Assembly: GCA_029532415.1 (NCBI GenBank) | Contig: JAQOTA010000050.1 | Location: forward strand, 5,456,001 to 5,520,000 | Reading direction: 5' to 3' | Origin: Marasmius tenuissimus | Taxonomy: Eukaryota > Basidiomycota > Agaricomycetes > Agaricales > Marasmiaceae | Length of the DNA stretch: 64,000 nucleotides | Shown here: positions 44,966 through 54,816 of the stretch, piece by piece | How the letters are laid out: the number at the start of each line of letters is the position of its first letter | Position numbering within the stretch: position 1 is the first letter of the stretch | Program-made: the position numbers and the translations under genes | Notes under the pieces: model-generated | Database searches by the model: none | Seen by the model: only the letters and a program-made list of their open reading frames with translations | What the model was told of the DNA's origin: nothing

Positions 44966-47900
44966 TCAAATAGGGAAGTTCAATTCGTTCATCAACGACT
45001 TCATCCAGCAAGCCTGACGTGTACAGTCAGATAGAGCCATGTACTCTGCTTCCGTGGATGATAATGCAACCGTTTTCTGTTTCTGAGAGACCCAGCAAAC
45101 TGGTGCATTGGCAAGCTTTACGATATATCCAGTCTGTGATCGACGATCATCTTTATCAGTTGCCCAATCAGAGTCAGCAAAGGCAAGTAGTCCTTGGTTG
45201 GATCTACCATCGTAAATGAGTTCGTACTTTGCAGTGTGAACAAGGTATTTCACGATGTAAAGTGCCTTCTGGAGGTGTTCCTGATTAGGATTAGCTCCAT
45301 ACTGTGACATCTTGATTACAGCAAATGATATGTGTGGTCTCGTTCCGAGAGCCAAGTAAAGTAATGATCCGATAACCGATTGGAATCTATGCCTAATCTC
45401 GGGATTAACCTCCCCCTGGTTTTGGGTTGGGTTATAGCCTTCTGGCAAAGGCGTATATGCCGTCTTGGCGTTCAGAACTCCGAATTTACGAATTATCTTT
45501 TCAAGATAGTCTCGCTGATCAAGGATCAGTTTGCAATTCTTCCGATCTCGAGTAATTCGCATTCGCAGAAATTCTGTTGGTTCACCTAGATCTCAGCATT
45601 CCCAGATTTTCATGAATTCGCTTTTTAGTCTGTTGACAAGGTTGCGATCAGGACCCATGAATAAAGCATCGTCGACATAGACGACGGCAATAACCATATT
45701 GCCATTCTTGTTGAAGACATATACGCCGGCATCGGATAAGCATCGTTTGAATCCCAGACGTTTCATGGATTCAGTACATTGACGCCACCAGGCACGAGAA
45801 GCCTGTTTTAATCCGTACAATGCTTTGCGTAACCTCCAAACCTTGCTGGAGTCCGTAACGAAGCCTTCAGGTTGTTCCATGTAAATCTCCTCATCTAAGG
45901 CACCATAAAGAAATGCTGTTTTAACGTCTAGCGCAGAGATCTCCCAATCTTCAAGCGCTGCTAGTGCCAATAGAAGTCGTACGGTTTCGAATCGTACTAC
46001 AGGAGAGAACAACTCGTTATAGTCTATCCCTTGTTTCTGCAAAAATCCTTTCGCAACAAGTCTTGCCTTCTTACGGCCGTCAGACTTGATGTCAAATACC
46101 CAGCGGGATTTCACCGCTTTTCGGCCTTTGGGTAGTGTGACCACATCAAAGACGTTTCTATCTTTGAGTGATTGTAATTCCAGCCTGCATGCTGCTTCCC
46201 AAGATGGTCGTTCATCTTTAGGACGCTTCTGGACTTGTTTGTATGTCCATTCACGAACGTTATCATAACTACTGGCTTGAAGACCATATAGTTGATGACC
46301 ATTATTCAGCAAGTAAACCAAGTAATTTTCTCCCCCTTGCTGAGCAAGATCGCTCATATCGTCATCTGTGTCCATAGGAGCGGCTGGATCAGGAACCCTA
46401 TTTGTTATTGTTTCAGGTTCATTTGTTGGATTAATCTGAGTTTGCCAGCGTGCTTGAGAATCGATATCACGTTCGATCTCAACAGGATTTCGATTTCCGT
46501 AAACATTAAATGGACGGTTGGGAGTTACTCTATTTCTTGGAGGGTTTCTTCTGGCAGCTGCTGGTAGAGGAGCTCGTAAGTTCTCCCACTCATCATAGTC
46601 AGCTTGGCGAAATCCAAATGGATTCGTCTGTCCAGAAGAACCAGCAGACCGTGGATCTGGACCATACTGATTAGGATTGTGATCGGAGCCTTTCGGTGAT
46701 CCGAATCCATCAGTATTTGGATGATTGCCGTTGTGCACATCATCGCTTTTATCATCCGGGATAGGATCCAAGGGAGGATTTCCCCCAGGCTGATGATCGT
46801 CATCATCTGTTCCTGGTGGAGGTGGAGGATTGAAGAAATCATCATCATTGTGATGATCTTCGTGGCCATCATATGGATACGTTGGAAAGGGTATAGACCG
46901 GACAGGTTTGTCAGTTTTATCAAACTCTATGGATCCGGGCACTTCTTTCTGACATTTAGGAAACCAGTTCTCATCGAAAACTGCTTGTGGAGTAATGTAT
47001 ACAGAATTGTTGGTTGTTTGAAAGAATCGATAAGCTTTTGATCCGCTCTCGTAACCAATGAAGATCATTGCTTCAGAGTGTGGAGCAAGCTTATTTTTAC
47101 ATTTCGGTATGTATGCATATGCGCCACATCCGAACGTCCTGAAGTATGAAACATCAGGCTTCTTATTTTCAAACAACTCAACTGGAGTTCTGTATTTCCT
47201 CGAACAAATAGGAGTTCTATTGTAGATATGGGCGGCTGTGGAAATTGCAAATTCCCACCAGTTTTCAGGCGCACAAGACTGAAAGCGCATAGCTTCAGAT
47301 TTTTCTCGTAATGTACGATTAAATCTTTCTGCTTGTCCATTCTGTTCATGCACGTTGGGAGAACCTCTTTGTGGAAATATTCCTAGAGAGTTATACCAGT
47401 CCCATTGTTCATTTGAAAAGAATTCTCCCCCTCGATCGAAATGCACACTTTTGACCTTTTTATTAGTCTGGCGCTCTACAAGAGCTAGCCAATTGCGCAA
47501 TTTCTGATCTGTGTCGCTCTTTTTACGAATTGGTATACCCATCCGAATGATGTTGCATCATCGAATAAGGTTAAAGCATATTCGTTTTGATAGTAAGAGC
47601 GAGTTGGATATTCTATCAAATCACCGTGCACGAGCTCAAGAGGCTCCTTAGCTCGTTTAGAGGATAAAGGGTACGATTTGGCAACCATTTTGCCTTTGGC
47701 ACAGCCTCGGCATGGTTTCGTTTCTCCCTTTGAAGTAACCAACTTCGTTGGAAGCCCTTTAACATTATCCATTAATTTTCCTAAGACTCTGGGATCACAG
47801 TGTCCCATACGTCTGTGCCATAATTCAGAAGTATTGAAAGATACAACAGATGTGAAGGAAGTTTCTCCCACAAGAACCTTCGCGTTCATCCATCGTAAAG

Positions 47901-48495
47901 GATCATCTTTATGGCTTGGGTAAAAGCTCATTAAAAGAGAATCATCTTTCTTGCTCCGGATCGAAGTCTCTGGAGAGTCCAGTATAGTATAGTAACCTAT
48001 ACTCCGGAACTTCCCACTAGAGATTAAACGATGTGGGCTGTCAGGATTATACATCACTGGGTATAACTTTGTGACTTGTGTCACTCCTGCGCTATTGGTA
48101 TGTCGGATGAGGACAGTACCATGGCCTACTATTTGCACATTTGCTTTATCACCTGCTGATGTAGTAAGACCTATTGGCATTTCTAAAGTCTGATAGTCTG
48201 AGAAATCCGTTTTATACGGGGTCATATGCGCTGATGCCCCACTATCAAGTAGCCAGGCATTTTGCGTATTTCTCACTTCACAATCACTCGAAAATGCAGC
48301 GGAAAACGACTTATATTTCGTCGTTGCATATACAGAAGAAATACTACATTTCCTTGGTACTAAGTTCCTTAGGATATGATAGTCCTGCATCGAGGATTTA
48401 GTGAAAGTTTGACTATTAGAACTTTGAAAAACTTGCCAGTCTCCACGATCGTTGCTTTCAGCCCAATCGTTATCAACTCCTTCAAGGCCATCTCC
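44966..48495 (-). pseudogene. copia Pol: protease, integrase, reverse transcriptase, RNase H, with two lesions
   Basis: The protease has LDSGASAHM. The integrase has an HHCC-like region (HRRMGHCD...CRGCAKGK) and then VHFDRGGEF and NVHEQNGQAERFNR. The reverse transcriptase has VKSRWVFDIK, SALDVKTAFLYG, LRKALYGLKQASRAWW and the YVDD catalytic motif. RNase H has ALSSTEAEYMAL. Domain order is that of Ty1/copia. There is a frameshift at an A run (T run 47520-47524 on the plus strand) in the integrase core, consistent with loss of one base. An in-frame TGA (45593-45595) lies between reverse transcriptase and RNase H, at a position usually Lys or Arg. The protein is in the same frame as Gag and is separated from it only by one TAA. 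Confidence 0.9.
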
Positions 48496-51400
48496 TTAGT
48501 CACCATCATCGAAGTACCGTTCATGCCATTGAAGCGGTTCTTGATTCTGATTTTGGAATCCTTGGCGAACAAGATGTTCTCGTCTTGTTCTGAGTTCTTC
48601 TTGATAACGTTGATTTGCAGCGTCTTCAACTTCTATCCAAGCTTCCAATTGGCGTTTATAGTTCTGCCATTGAACGAATCTTGTGGCTTGATATGGCTGA
48701 TTGTTATTGACAACCAAAGTGATATTGCCAATAATCGTGCCATCAGCAACGTGTAAAGGCGGTCCATTGGTCCTTAGTCCAATTACTGCAGGTCCATAAT
48801 TCTCGAATTGAGAGTTTCGGGGATCACTTGGAGATGTAACCCAGGGATCAACCTCAGGTTGTTCATCTACCGGACTAAGTCTTTCCGGTTGATCCGGTGG
48901 AGCAGTGGTTGGACGAGAAGGTACTTCAATGTAATCATCCTCTAAGGATTGTACGCCATAAAAAGATTCGGGAGAGCTTGGAGGTGTGTGAACGACTTGG
49001 TCCTGCCATTGTCGTACTCTAGGTGGTGTAGTTGCAGGGTGATTTATGTATTCATGGGTAGTAGGGATTGGAGATTTGGAACGATTAAGTGACTCGGTTA
49101 ATTCCATGAAATCTCCAGGGTATGTTCTTGGTCGTTCATTGAAGCGACCACCCTCGAGTTCTCTTTGAGGAATATCAGCCTGAGTCATGGGAACAGACAT
49201 TCTAATGTTGTTCATCCATTTGTACAATTGCGTGTGCCAGTTATGAACATCTGAAAGACTGAGGTGAGGGATGAAGCGAACCCATCGCTTATTAAACCCT
49301 GGTTGTCTCCATTGAGATGTTCTAAATTGACTCGCTCTTATGTCTGTCGTTCCGAATAACCATTTTCCTTCAAGACCAAGCTTAACCAACGAATGCCAGA
49401 AGATAGGATTCAACACTTGTATAGGAAGTGTGAAATTCTTCTTATTAACTCGGAAGGCTTCATCCACCGAAGTTGAACGAGGATTTTTTACTCGTTGAAC
49501 AAAATCTTCAACGGTGCTGATCCAATTTTTGTTATTGATTTCAGCTATAACCGTCGATAGGTGTTGAAGGTTCCAGGTTTGGTATTCGTAATGAAGCGTG
49601 AACTTGGTATCTTCTACTGTTTCCACATGTAATATCCTTTGTTGTATGCGCAATTCATGAAGAGCTTGACGAGGTGTCATGTTATGCACTGCATCTCTTC
49701 TAATAGCATACATAACGACATCATATTTGGTCCTGATCAGAACCCAGATCCAAAACTTGTGGTCTGGTGAATTGCGTATTAATTTGTTACGCATTCTGAT
49801 CATGGATTCCTTCAATGCTATGTCGTTAGTCGTCTGATCTCCAAAGTCTCGGAATATTTCGACGACAGGAAGTGGGAGTTTAATCCCATTTATTACATTT
49901 GGTCTATTATTCCTAAGGTTAACTCGTCGCATCATATTGTCATGTTGTTCTTTATATTCTTGTAAGAATCGCCATTCAACTTTTCTATTGATGAGAGGTG
50001 GCTTAGTGATGTCATCTCCATCTTGAGAATAGTTTTCTGGTCTGAACAAATGAACAAGATCGGCGTGGTTCCTAGGAAACATAGAATCTGCCCATGGTCC
50101 ATAATCGTCAGGAGGTGTAGAGACAGTAACACGCATGTCTTCTTGTGTGGGTGGTGCCACTTCGAGATTCTCACCTTGGTCAACTTCGTCCGCAGGCGAA
50201 GTATGATTAGGTGTCGCCTCTCGTCGTGGCATTGTGAAGATTATTTCTTCATTACTATGCGTGCCATAAGAGTATGCAGAACATGTATGACTATCATTTG
50301 ATGAATGATCAGATGAAGAGTCACTATCAGGTTCCGTTGGAGTATCAGAGATGTATACCAAAGATGGTATCTCATCTCCATCGCTGTCTATGTTTGAATT
50401 GGAAATAGTAGCCGAAGTGATAGCTTCTTCTACTTGTTGAACCTGTTCATCTAGTTGAACAGTTCTTCTATTATTCCATTCTTGAACAGAAATATGTCGT
50501 TCAGGACAACCTTCTCTGTTAGCAGTGATTCTCTCCTCTAGGCGTGCTCGTTGAAGATCATACGTGTTTTGGAATGGGTTTGGTGCAGATGTGCTACCAG
50601 TGGGGTAGTGGTAGGACATATGAACGTTTACTGGCCCAGCCATTTCGCGTTCAAAAACTGAGCTGATTTGCTCGTTTACTGCATTAATTTGTTTCTGGTA
50701 TTCAGAAGGTTTCTCAGAAGGTTCAAATACCGCAGTGTGCGATTGTTGTCCCCCTTTTTGAGTATCCTTCTTCTTTCCTTTGCCTTTACCTTTGCCCTTT
50801 CCTCCTTTCTTCTTCCCTTTCTTGGAAGAAGATCCACCTTGGTTCTGATGGTTCTGGTTCTGGTTGTTGTTTTTATTATTCTTCTTTTGATTCGCAGAAG
50901 TACCAGAACGAGATTGATCAGACCATTTGGGAGGGGAGTTAAATCTATTAACACCAGAAATTTTGGCGTTATGGGTGGTATAGGCAGCAGGACCAGAATG
51001 AATCCCATTCCTTCTATTCCATTCATTCGTAATTGCAGCAATCAAATCGGTAGGTTTAAGTTCTTCTTTCTTCATACGGGATACTTGCTGCTTGAAAAGC
51101 TGCCAGCGCTTTTCATTAAGCTTAGCTGTGATCATAAGGCACAGCAAGTCGTCCGAAATATCTACTCCATGATCCTTAAGTTGGTCCCGAACAGTCAACA
51201 TGTAACTGATTCCAGGAACTGGATTAAGGTGTTCAGGGAGTTGGACGTTATGCAAGTCCGTATACAGATTCATCATCTTTGAAGAAGATTGAACCCCAAA
51301 CGTAGATTTGAGTTTAGATAAGGTTGAGACTACCGAAGTTTTATCAACATGCGCGTCGTGAGCACGACGCGTCCGCATTTTGATAATACCAATTACTTTG

Positions 51401-51810
51401 TTACGCCTAGAAGTCCACTCAGCTAGAGCGGTAGCTTCTCCTGAAGTAGCAGGAGAAGACGTTTCAGGCATTTCTTCATCCAAGGCTTGAGGTATGCCTT
51501 GGGTAAAGAGGTAACCTTCAAGTAATCGAAACCAATCTTCGAAGTTCGAACCATCATCTAGCAAAACTGGAATGATACTGATTCCTCCTGACCCAGCAGG
51601 AAAGTTGCTGTCCACAACCTGAGAGTACAATGGTTCCGTATTGTAGTTAAAAACTTCTACAGAATTTTCTACTTCCGTTCCTAAAGTGTATCCCGGTGTA
51701 TTGCGAACAAACGTCGTTGGAGGATTACCACTCGGGGAATGAGAAGCAGACCTTGATCCTGATTGAGACATATTGAGGTCTGCCAAAAGTCCCGTGAGCA
51801 TACTCTTCAA
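48496..51810 (-). CDS. copia Gag, unusually long (1104 residues)
   Basis: A single open frame. Residues about 85-280 fit a copia-type capsid region (FEDWFRLLEGYL, RRAHDAHVDKTSVV, ISDDLLCLMITAKLN). A Lys/Gly tract follows at about residue 325-350 (KKGKKKGGKGKGKGKGKKK), in the place where a CCHC zinc knuckle would be expected; I see no knuckle. About 750 further residues follow with no motif I recognise, partly acidic and Ser/Pro-rich. Usual copia Gag proteins are a few hundred residues long. The frame ends in DDGD and TAA at 48496-48498, and the next codons are open in the same frame into Pol. The start could also be MSQSG, 13 codons downstream. Confidence 0.8.
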   Translation of the reverse strand: MKSMLTGLLADLNMSQSGSRSASHSPSGNPPTTFVRNTPGYTLGTEVENSVEVFNYNTEPLYSQVVDSNFPAGSGGISIIPVLLDDGSNFEDWFRLLEGYLFTQGIPQALDEEMPETSSPATSGEATALAEWTSRRNKVIGIIKMRTRRAHDAHVDKTSVVSTLSKLKSTFGVQSSSKMMNLYTDLHNVQLPEHLNPVPGISYMLTVRDQLKDHGVDISDDLLCLMITAKLNEKRWQLFKQQVSRMKKEELKPTDLIAAITNEWNRRNGIHSGPAAYTTHNAKISGVNRFNSPPKWSDQSRSGTSANQKKNNKNNNQNQNHQNQGGSSSKKGKKKGGKGKGKGKGKKKDTQKGGQQSHTAVFEPSEKPSEYQKQINAVNEQISSVFEREMAGPVNVHMSYHYPTGSTSAPNPFQNTYDLQRARLEERITANREGCPERHISVQEWNNRRTVQLDEQVQQVEEAITSATISNSNIDSDGDEIPSLVYISDTPTEPDSDSSSDHSSNDSHTCSAYSYGTHSNEEIIFTMPRREATPNHTSPADEVDQGENLEVAPPTQEDMRVTVSTPPDDYGPWADSMFPRNHADLVHLFRPENYSQDGDDITKPPLINRKVEWRFLQEYKEQHDNMMRRVNLRNNRPNVINGIKLPLPVVEIFRDFGDQTTNDIALKESMIRMRNKLIRNSPDHKFWIWVLIRTKYDVVMYAIRRDAVHNMTPRQALHELRIQQRILHVETVEDTKFTLHYEYQTWNLQHLSTVIAEINNKNWISTVEDFVQRVKNPRSTSVDEAFRVNKKNFTLPIQVLNPIFWHSLVKLGLEGKWLFGTTDIRASQFRTSQWRQPGFNKRWVRFIPHLSLSDVHNWHTQLYKWMNNIRMSVPMTQADIPQRELEGGRFNERPRTYPGDFMELTESLNRSKSPIPTTHEYINHPATTPPRVRQWQDQVVHTPPSSPESFYGVQSLEDDYIEVPSRPTTAPPDQPERLSPVDEQPEVDPWVTSPSDPRNSQFENYGPAVIGLRTNGPPLHVADGTIIGNITLVVNNNQPYQATRFVQWQNYKRQLEAWIEVEDAANQRYQEELRTRREHLVRQGFQNQNQEPLQWHERYFDDGD

Positions 51811-52806
51811 ATATAGAAGGGTGGAGCCAAGAGAGTGTCAATCGACGAAGGCTTCTAAGAAGCACCCATAAATAAATAGGGTTCGATGCACACCGAGAAA
51901 TGCTCCAAAGGTCTAGGACTTTTAACAGGCTGTATGCGTCAAGCAGATCATGGGGTGTACCGCGTGCAGGTAGTGCAGGGGAGTTAATCTGGTTACGAAG
52001 CCCTGCCCAATTGCTAGGGTCTTACAACGTTCCCAGTGTGTATCGGTGTCTGGTGTCCCATTGTGCTATCTGGTCTCAACCCCAGACTAGCAAAAGTATG
52101 AGTGATCAGCTCATACTGTCCGAATGACCCATAGAAAGTTATTATTAAACCTAGTCATCCATATGAATTGAGTTCATGCACCCTCTGCCTTAGGCATGTC
52201 GGTGTCCAGAAAGCAATCATAGGTGAGTTAGAGTTTAACAATAGCGTAGAAGAGAGGGGTCATCGGAAGGGGAGTCCCTGTACATACTAAAATGGCCATG
52301 TGATACCGTAAAACTGTATAGTATCAAAACCTAGTTGTAAGGAGATCAAATCTCCCAGCATGCATGTCATGCCCAGTCTTTCGACCGTCAGGAATCATGG
52401 TGAGTTGGTTTATAAGCACAACCCCATAGACCCCTAAACGATGCCTCATGGTGAGGATCATCGCCAACCATTGGTTTTCATCGGCATTAGGCAGTGATAA
52501 TATAAGATCAAAGCCCAATCCGGGTTATCAGCAGGGAGACAGAGCCGCATACGTGGATAGGTCTATGCCGAAGAAGATGAAGCCAAGACAGTATGTACAT
52601 GCGTTCGTGCAACATGCAACAGTACAGGGACATAGTGGATAGGTGTAAAGGGAACGAACAACCCTTGACCTTGACACCAGACGATGACAAGCCCGACATC
52701 GCTAGAGACTTCCATAACCCATGTAGGTTACAGGTCGTCCGCTAGGATGGTGGCGACACACGGGAGCTAGGCTACTCCGATCATAACATCGACCTGACCA
52801 CCGCTT
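51811..52806 (-). other. Long retrotransposon leader
   Basis: About 1 kb between the primer-binding site and gag, with short open frames only and no recognised protein. Such a leader could hold packaging or translation signals, but none is identifiable by eye. Confidence 0.5.
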
Positions 52807-52821
52807 GCGGGGCCCATAACC
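52807..52821 (-). promoter_or_regulatory. Primer-binding site matching initiator tRNA anticodon region
   Basis: On the minus strand, GGTTATGGGCCCCGC begins four bases after the LTR end. It is complementary to GCGGGGCCCATAACC, which resembles the anticodon stem-loop of eukaryotic initiator tRNA-Met (GGGCCCAUAACC, anticodon CAU). Drosophila copia and yeast Ty5 are known to prime from the 5' half of this tRNA. The match to this organism's own tRNA is not checked. Confidence 0.65.
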
Positions 52822-52824
52822 TAA

Positions 52825-53050
52825 TGAGCCAGCATAGTTAAAGTGCACAGTGGGTATAACGAAGTAAACCTCACATGGGTAATACACAGAGTGTTCTTGT
52901 AGTCTTGAGATGCTTGTGAAGAGGTGATAATCGAGTAGATTGTCCCTAGGCTTAAGGCCTTTCGTCCAGTCTTTTATACATAAGTTTCTGGTACATGTAA
53001 TGGGTATTACACTAACTGAAACTACTACTAGAAGTAGGTATTCGGCCCTA
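52825..53050 (-). repeat. Partial 5' LTR (R/U5 only)
   Basis: Matches 44175-44400 at 223 of 226 positions, then breaks off at CGGCCCTA. The U3 part, including the TATA-like box seen in the 3' LTR, is missing. The DNA that follows is the subterminal array of another transposon. Confidence 0.9.
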
Positions 53051-53054
53051 CATC

Positions 53055-53250
53055 AGCAAAAGGGGGTCTGGCGCTGGGGCAACCTGGGCAGATGAACACC
53101 GGACCGAATTCCCCGGCGGCTCTGGGGACGCCAGGTTGCCCCAGGATGCTTCCGGTCAGCGCCAGATGCCAGGTTCGCCCCAGCAAACCTGGGGCAACCT
53201 GAAAACTAGGCCACTTGAACGGTAGCCCAAGTCAACCTGGGCCAGCCTCA
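53055..53250. repeat. Subterminal array of GGGGCAACCTGG motifs in both orientations
   Basis: At least five copies: CTGGGGCAACCTGGG, CCAGGTTGCCCCAGG, CCAGGTTCGCCCCAGC, CCTGGGGCAACCTG and CAACCTGGGCC. Direct and inverted copies alternate, so strong hairpins can form. The consensus differs from the GGGTATACCCC arrays of the KDZ element. The stretch 53251-53702 shows no firm gene. Confidence 0.8.
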
Positions 53251-53702
53251 GTGCAACTTAGGACCCACCCAGTAGAACATGTAGAAACAATCGAATTGAT
53301 TTTGTTTTAGAGTAAAAACATAGAGAATAGAGATAAAAATGACCGGACTGTGATCCTAAGTACCCCAAACGACGTACAAGACCTTCCCGGCGTCGTGGCG
53401 GCGATAGACGACATCATCGCCGACGTCGTTGGTCACCGGCGCTTCTTTGCGCAGCCTCCATCCACTTCTGACTTCAACCCCCATCATTCCTCCCACAAAT
53501 CCTTCCCTCCCCTCCTACCATCTCCTCCAGACCGTCCCAGGACTCAATTCAAGATAGGAAAAGTGTAGGAAAGGGATACAGGTGCGTGATTAATCGATCT
53601 GGACCAGTTTTTGTCACTGATGAGCTGCTGTTGGGCTCCCAATGCCATCTTTTGACTCCCAGCCAGCCTCCCTCCTCCAAAATCGACCCAGAATCGACCA
53701 CC

Positions 53703-54657
53703 ATGGCCTATAACATGCCCACGACCCCGCCGTCCGCTATGCAGAACTGGCGGTCGTCGATCGACTACTCTGGACGTCACGCCAAACCGAATATCAACCT
53801 CCCCGTCGCCGACGTCACCTTGTTTCCGCCCTCGGGCATCCACTACGCCTACACCTCGACTCCGTACGGACCTCCACCACTTCCTCTCGAGTATTCCCCC
53901 CCCAACACGTCCGCTTCAACGGTGCCAGACGCTATCGACTCGTTTTTTGTGAACCCCGACCCAAACATGACAACGACGACGTTACCCGTTGGCGTACCCA
54001 TCAACGCAGACGTTCCGTCGTGTTCTGTGCCAGAATGCCGGCCGCTATTCACGAATATCCCCCTCGACCGTGCTCTTCTTGAACTCGCCCTTTGTTTCCC
54101 CGTTGTCGCGACCGGATCCGATAACTCGAGAGAGACGACTGCACGCCCCTGGCATTACACCAACAAGCTCCTTGTCGAACGCAGTCTCGGGATCTCGCTA
54201 TTCAACGTCTCGGTACCCAACTTGGAGGAAAAGGGGTGTTTGTACTGGTACCGGATTGAGAAGGCGTCCCCAATCCCCGGTGTGGCGTACTACAAGGTCG
54301 GCCGTACTATCCACTACAGCCAACAACAGCAGCAATGGCGAAGACAATGTCCATCGCAACACCAGTCTTGGTTCGATCCGGTGTATGTGGATCACTGTCA
54401 CCAAACTGGTCAGTCGACGATTTTACCCCATTGTACGGTTCATCACTTACCTACTTTCAGAACGACTTGTTCATCTTGTTCTCATCAGGATATGTCTGGC
54501 GAGGCCGCGCGACCTGTGCGATGATTGCCTGCGGAAGCATCAGGAGATATTTCTCCTGCCGGATATCATAGAAGGATGTACCGTTGACAAATATCTAAGA
54601 TCCTTAGTTAGAAAAATTGATGATTTGGTGAAGCAGTCCGGTTGTTATGAGACGTAG
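53703..54657 (+). CDS. GIY-YIG/T5orf172-like protein, intact copy
   Basis: Two exons, 53703-54408 and 54461-54657, encode about 300 residues. ATG 53703 was chosen for its ACCACCATGG context. The N-terminal 110 residues are Pro/Ser/Thr-rich and likely disordered. The domain follows: CLYWYRIEKA, then AYYKVGRTI at the place of YIG, QQQQWRRQC, VYVDHCHQT. Across a GT-AG intron it continues ERLVHLVLIRICLARP, CDDCLRKHQEIF and a helical tail. The C..C....H.E.F end resembles the equivalent end of the gene at 42560-43104. GIY-YIG/T5orf172 proteins are typically endonucleases or DNA-binding; activity here is unproven. It is the first gene inside the array and converges with the Plavaka gene, which ends 160 bp further on. 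Confidence 0.75.
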
Positions 54658-54816
54658 AGTATCTTGTACCGTTTCTTGGACACGGTCAACACTGAATGTG
54701 CAGTGTTGTTCCAGCTGGGTAGTATCATATACGTAGAGAGTACAGACAGCGGCAGGATGTCACCGAAGCCCTCGTCGTCCCCGTCGTTCTGCCCATCACT
54801 CGAGCAGTACGACACG

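Larger units (their letters stand above)
44175..53050 (-). mobile_element. Ty1/copia LTR retrotransposon, 5' LTR incomplete
   Basis: Order on the minus strand: partial 5' LTR (53050-52825), primer-binding site, about 1 kb leader, gag, pol with protease-integrase-reverse transcriptase-RNase H (copia order), polypurine tract, full 3' LTR. The regions shared by both LTRs differ at 3 of 226 positions, so insertion is fairly recent. Pol carries a frameshift and a stop, and the 5' LTR lacks U3, so this copy should be inactive. It sits at the very end of the KDZ right array (nested insertion). Confidence 0.9.

Noticed and set aside
50668..51282. 204-codon plus-strand open frame
   Set aside because: Exactly antisense to gag, arising from its Lys/Gly/Asn-rich codons. 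No motif of its own.
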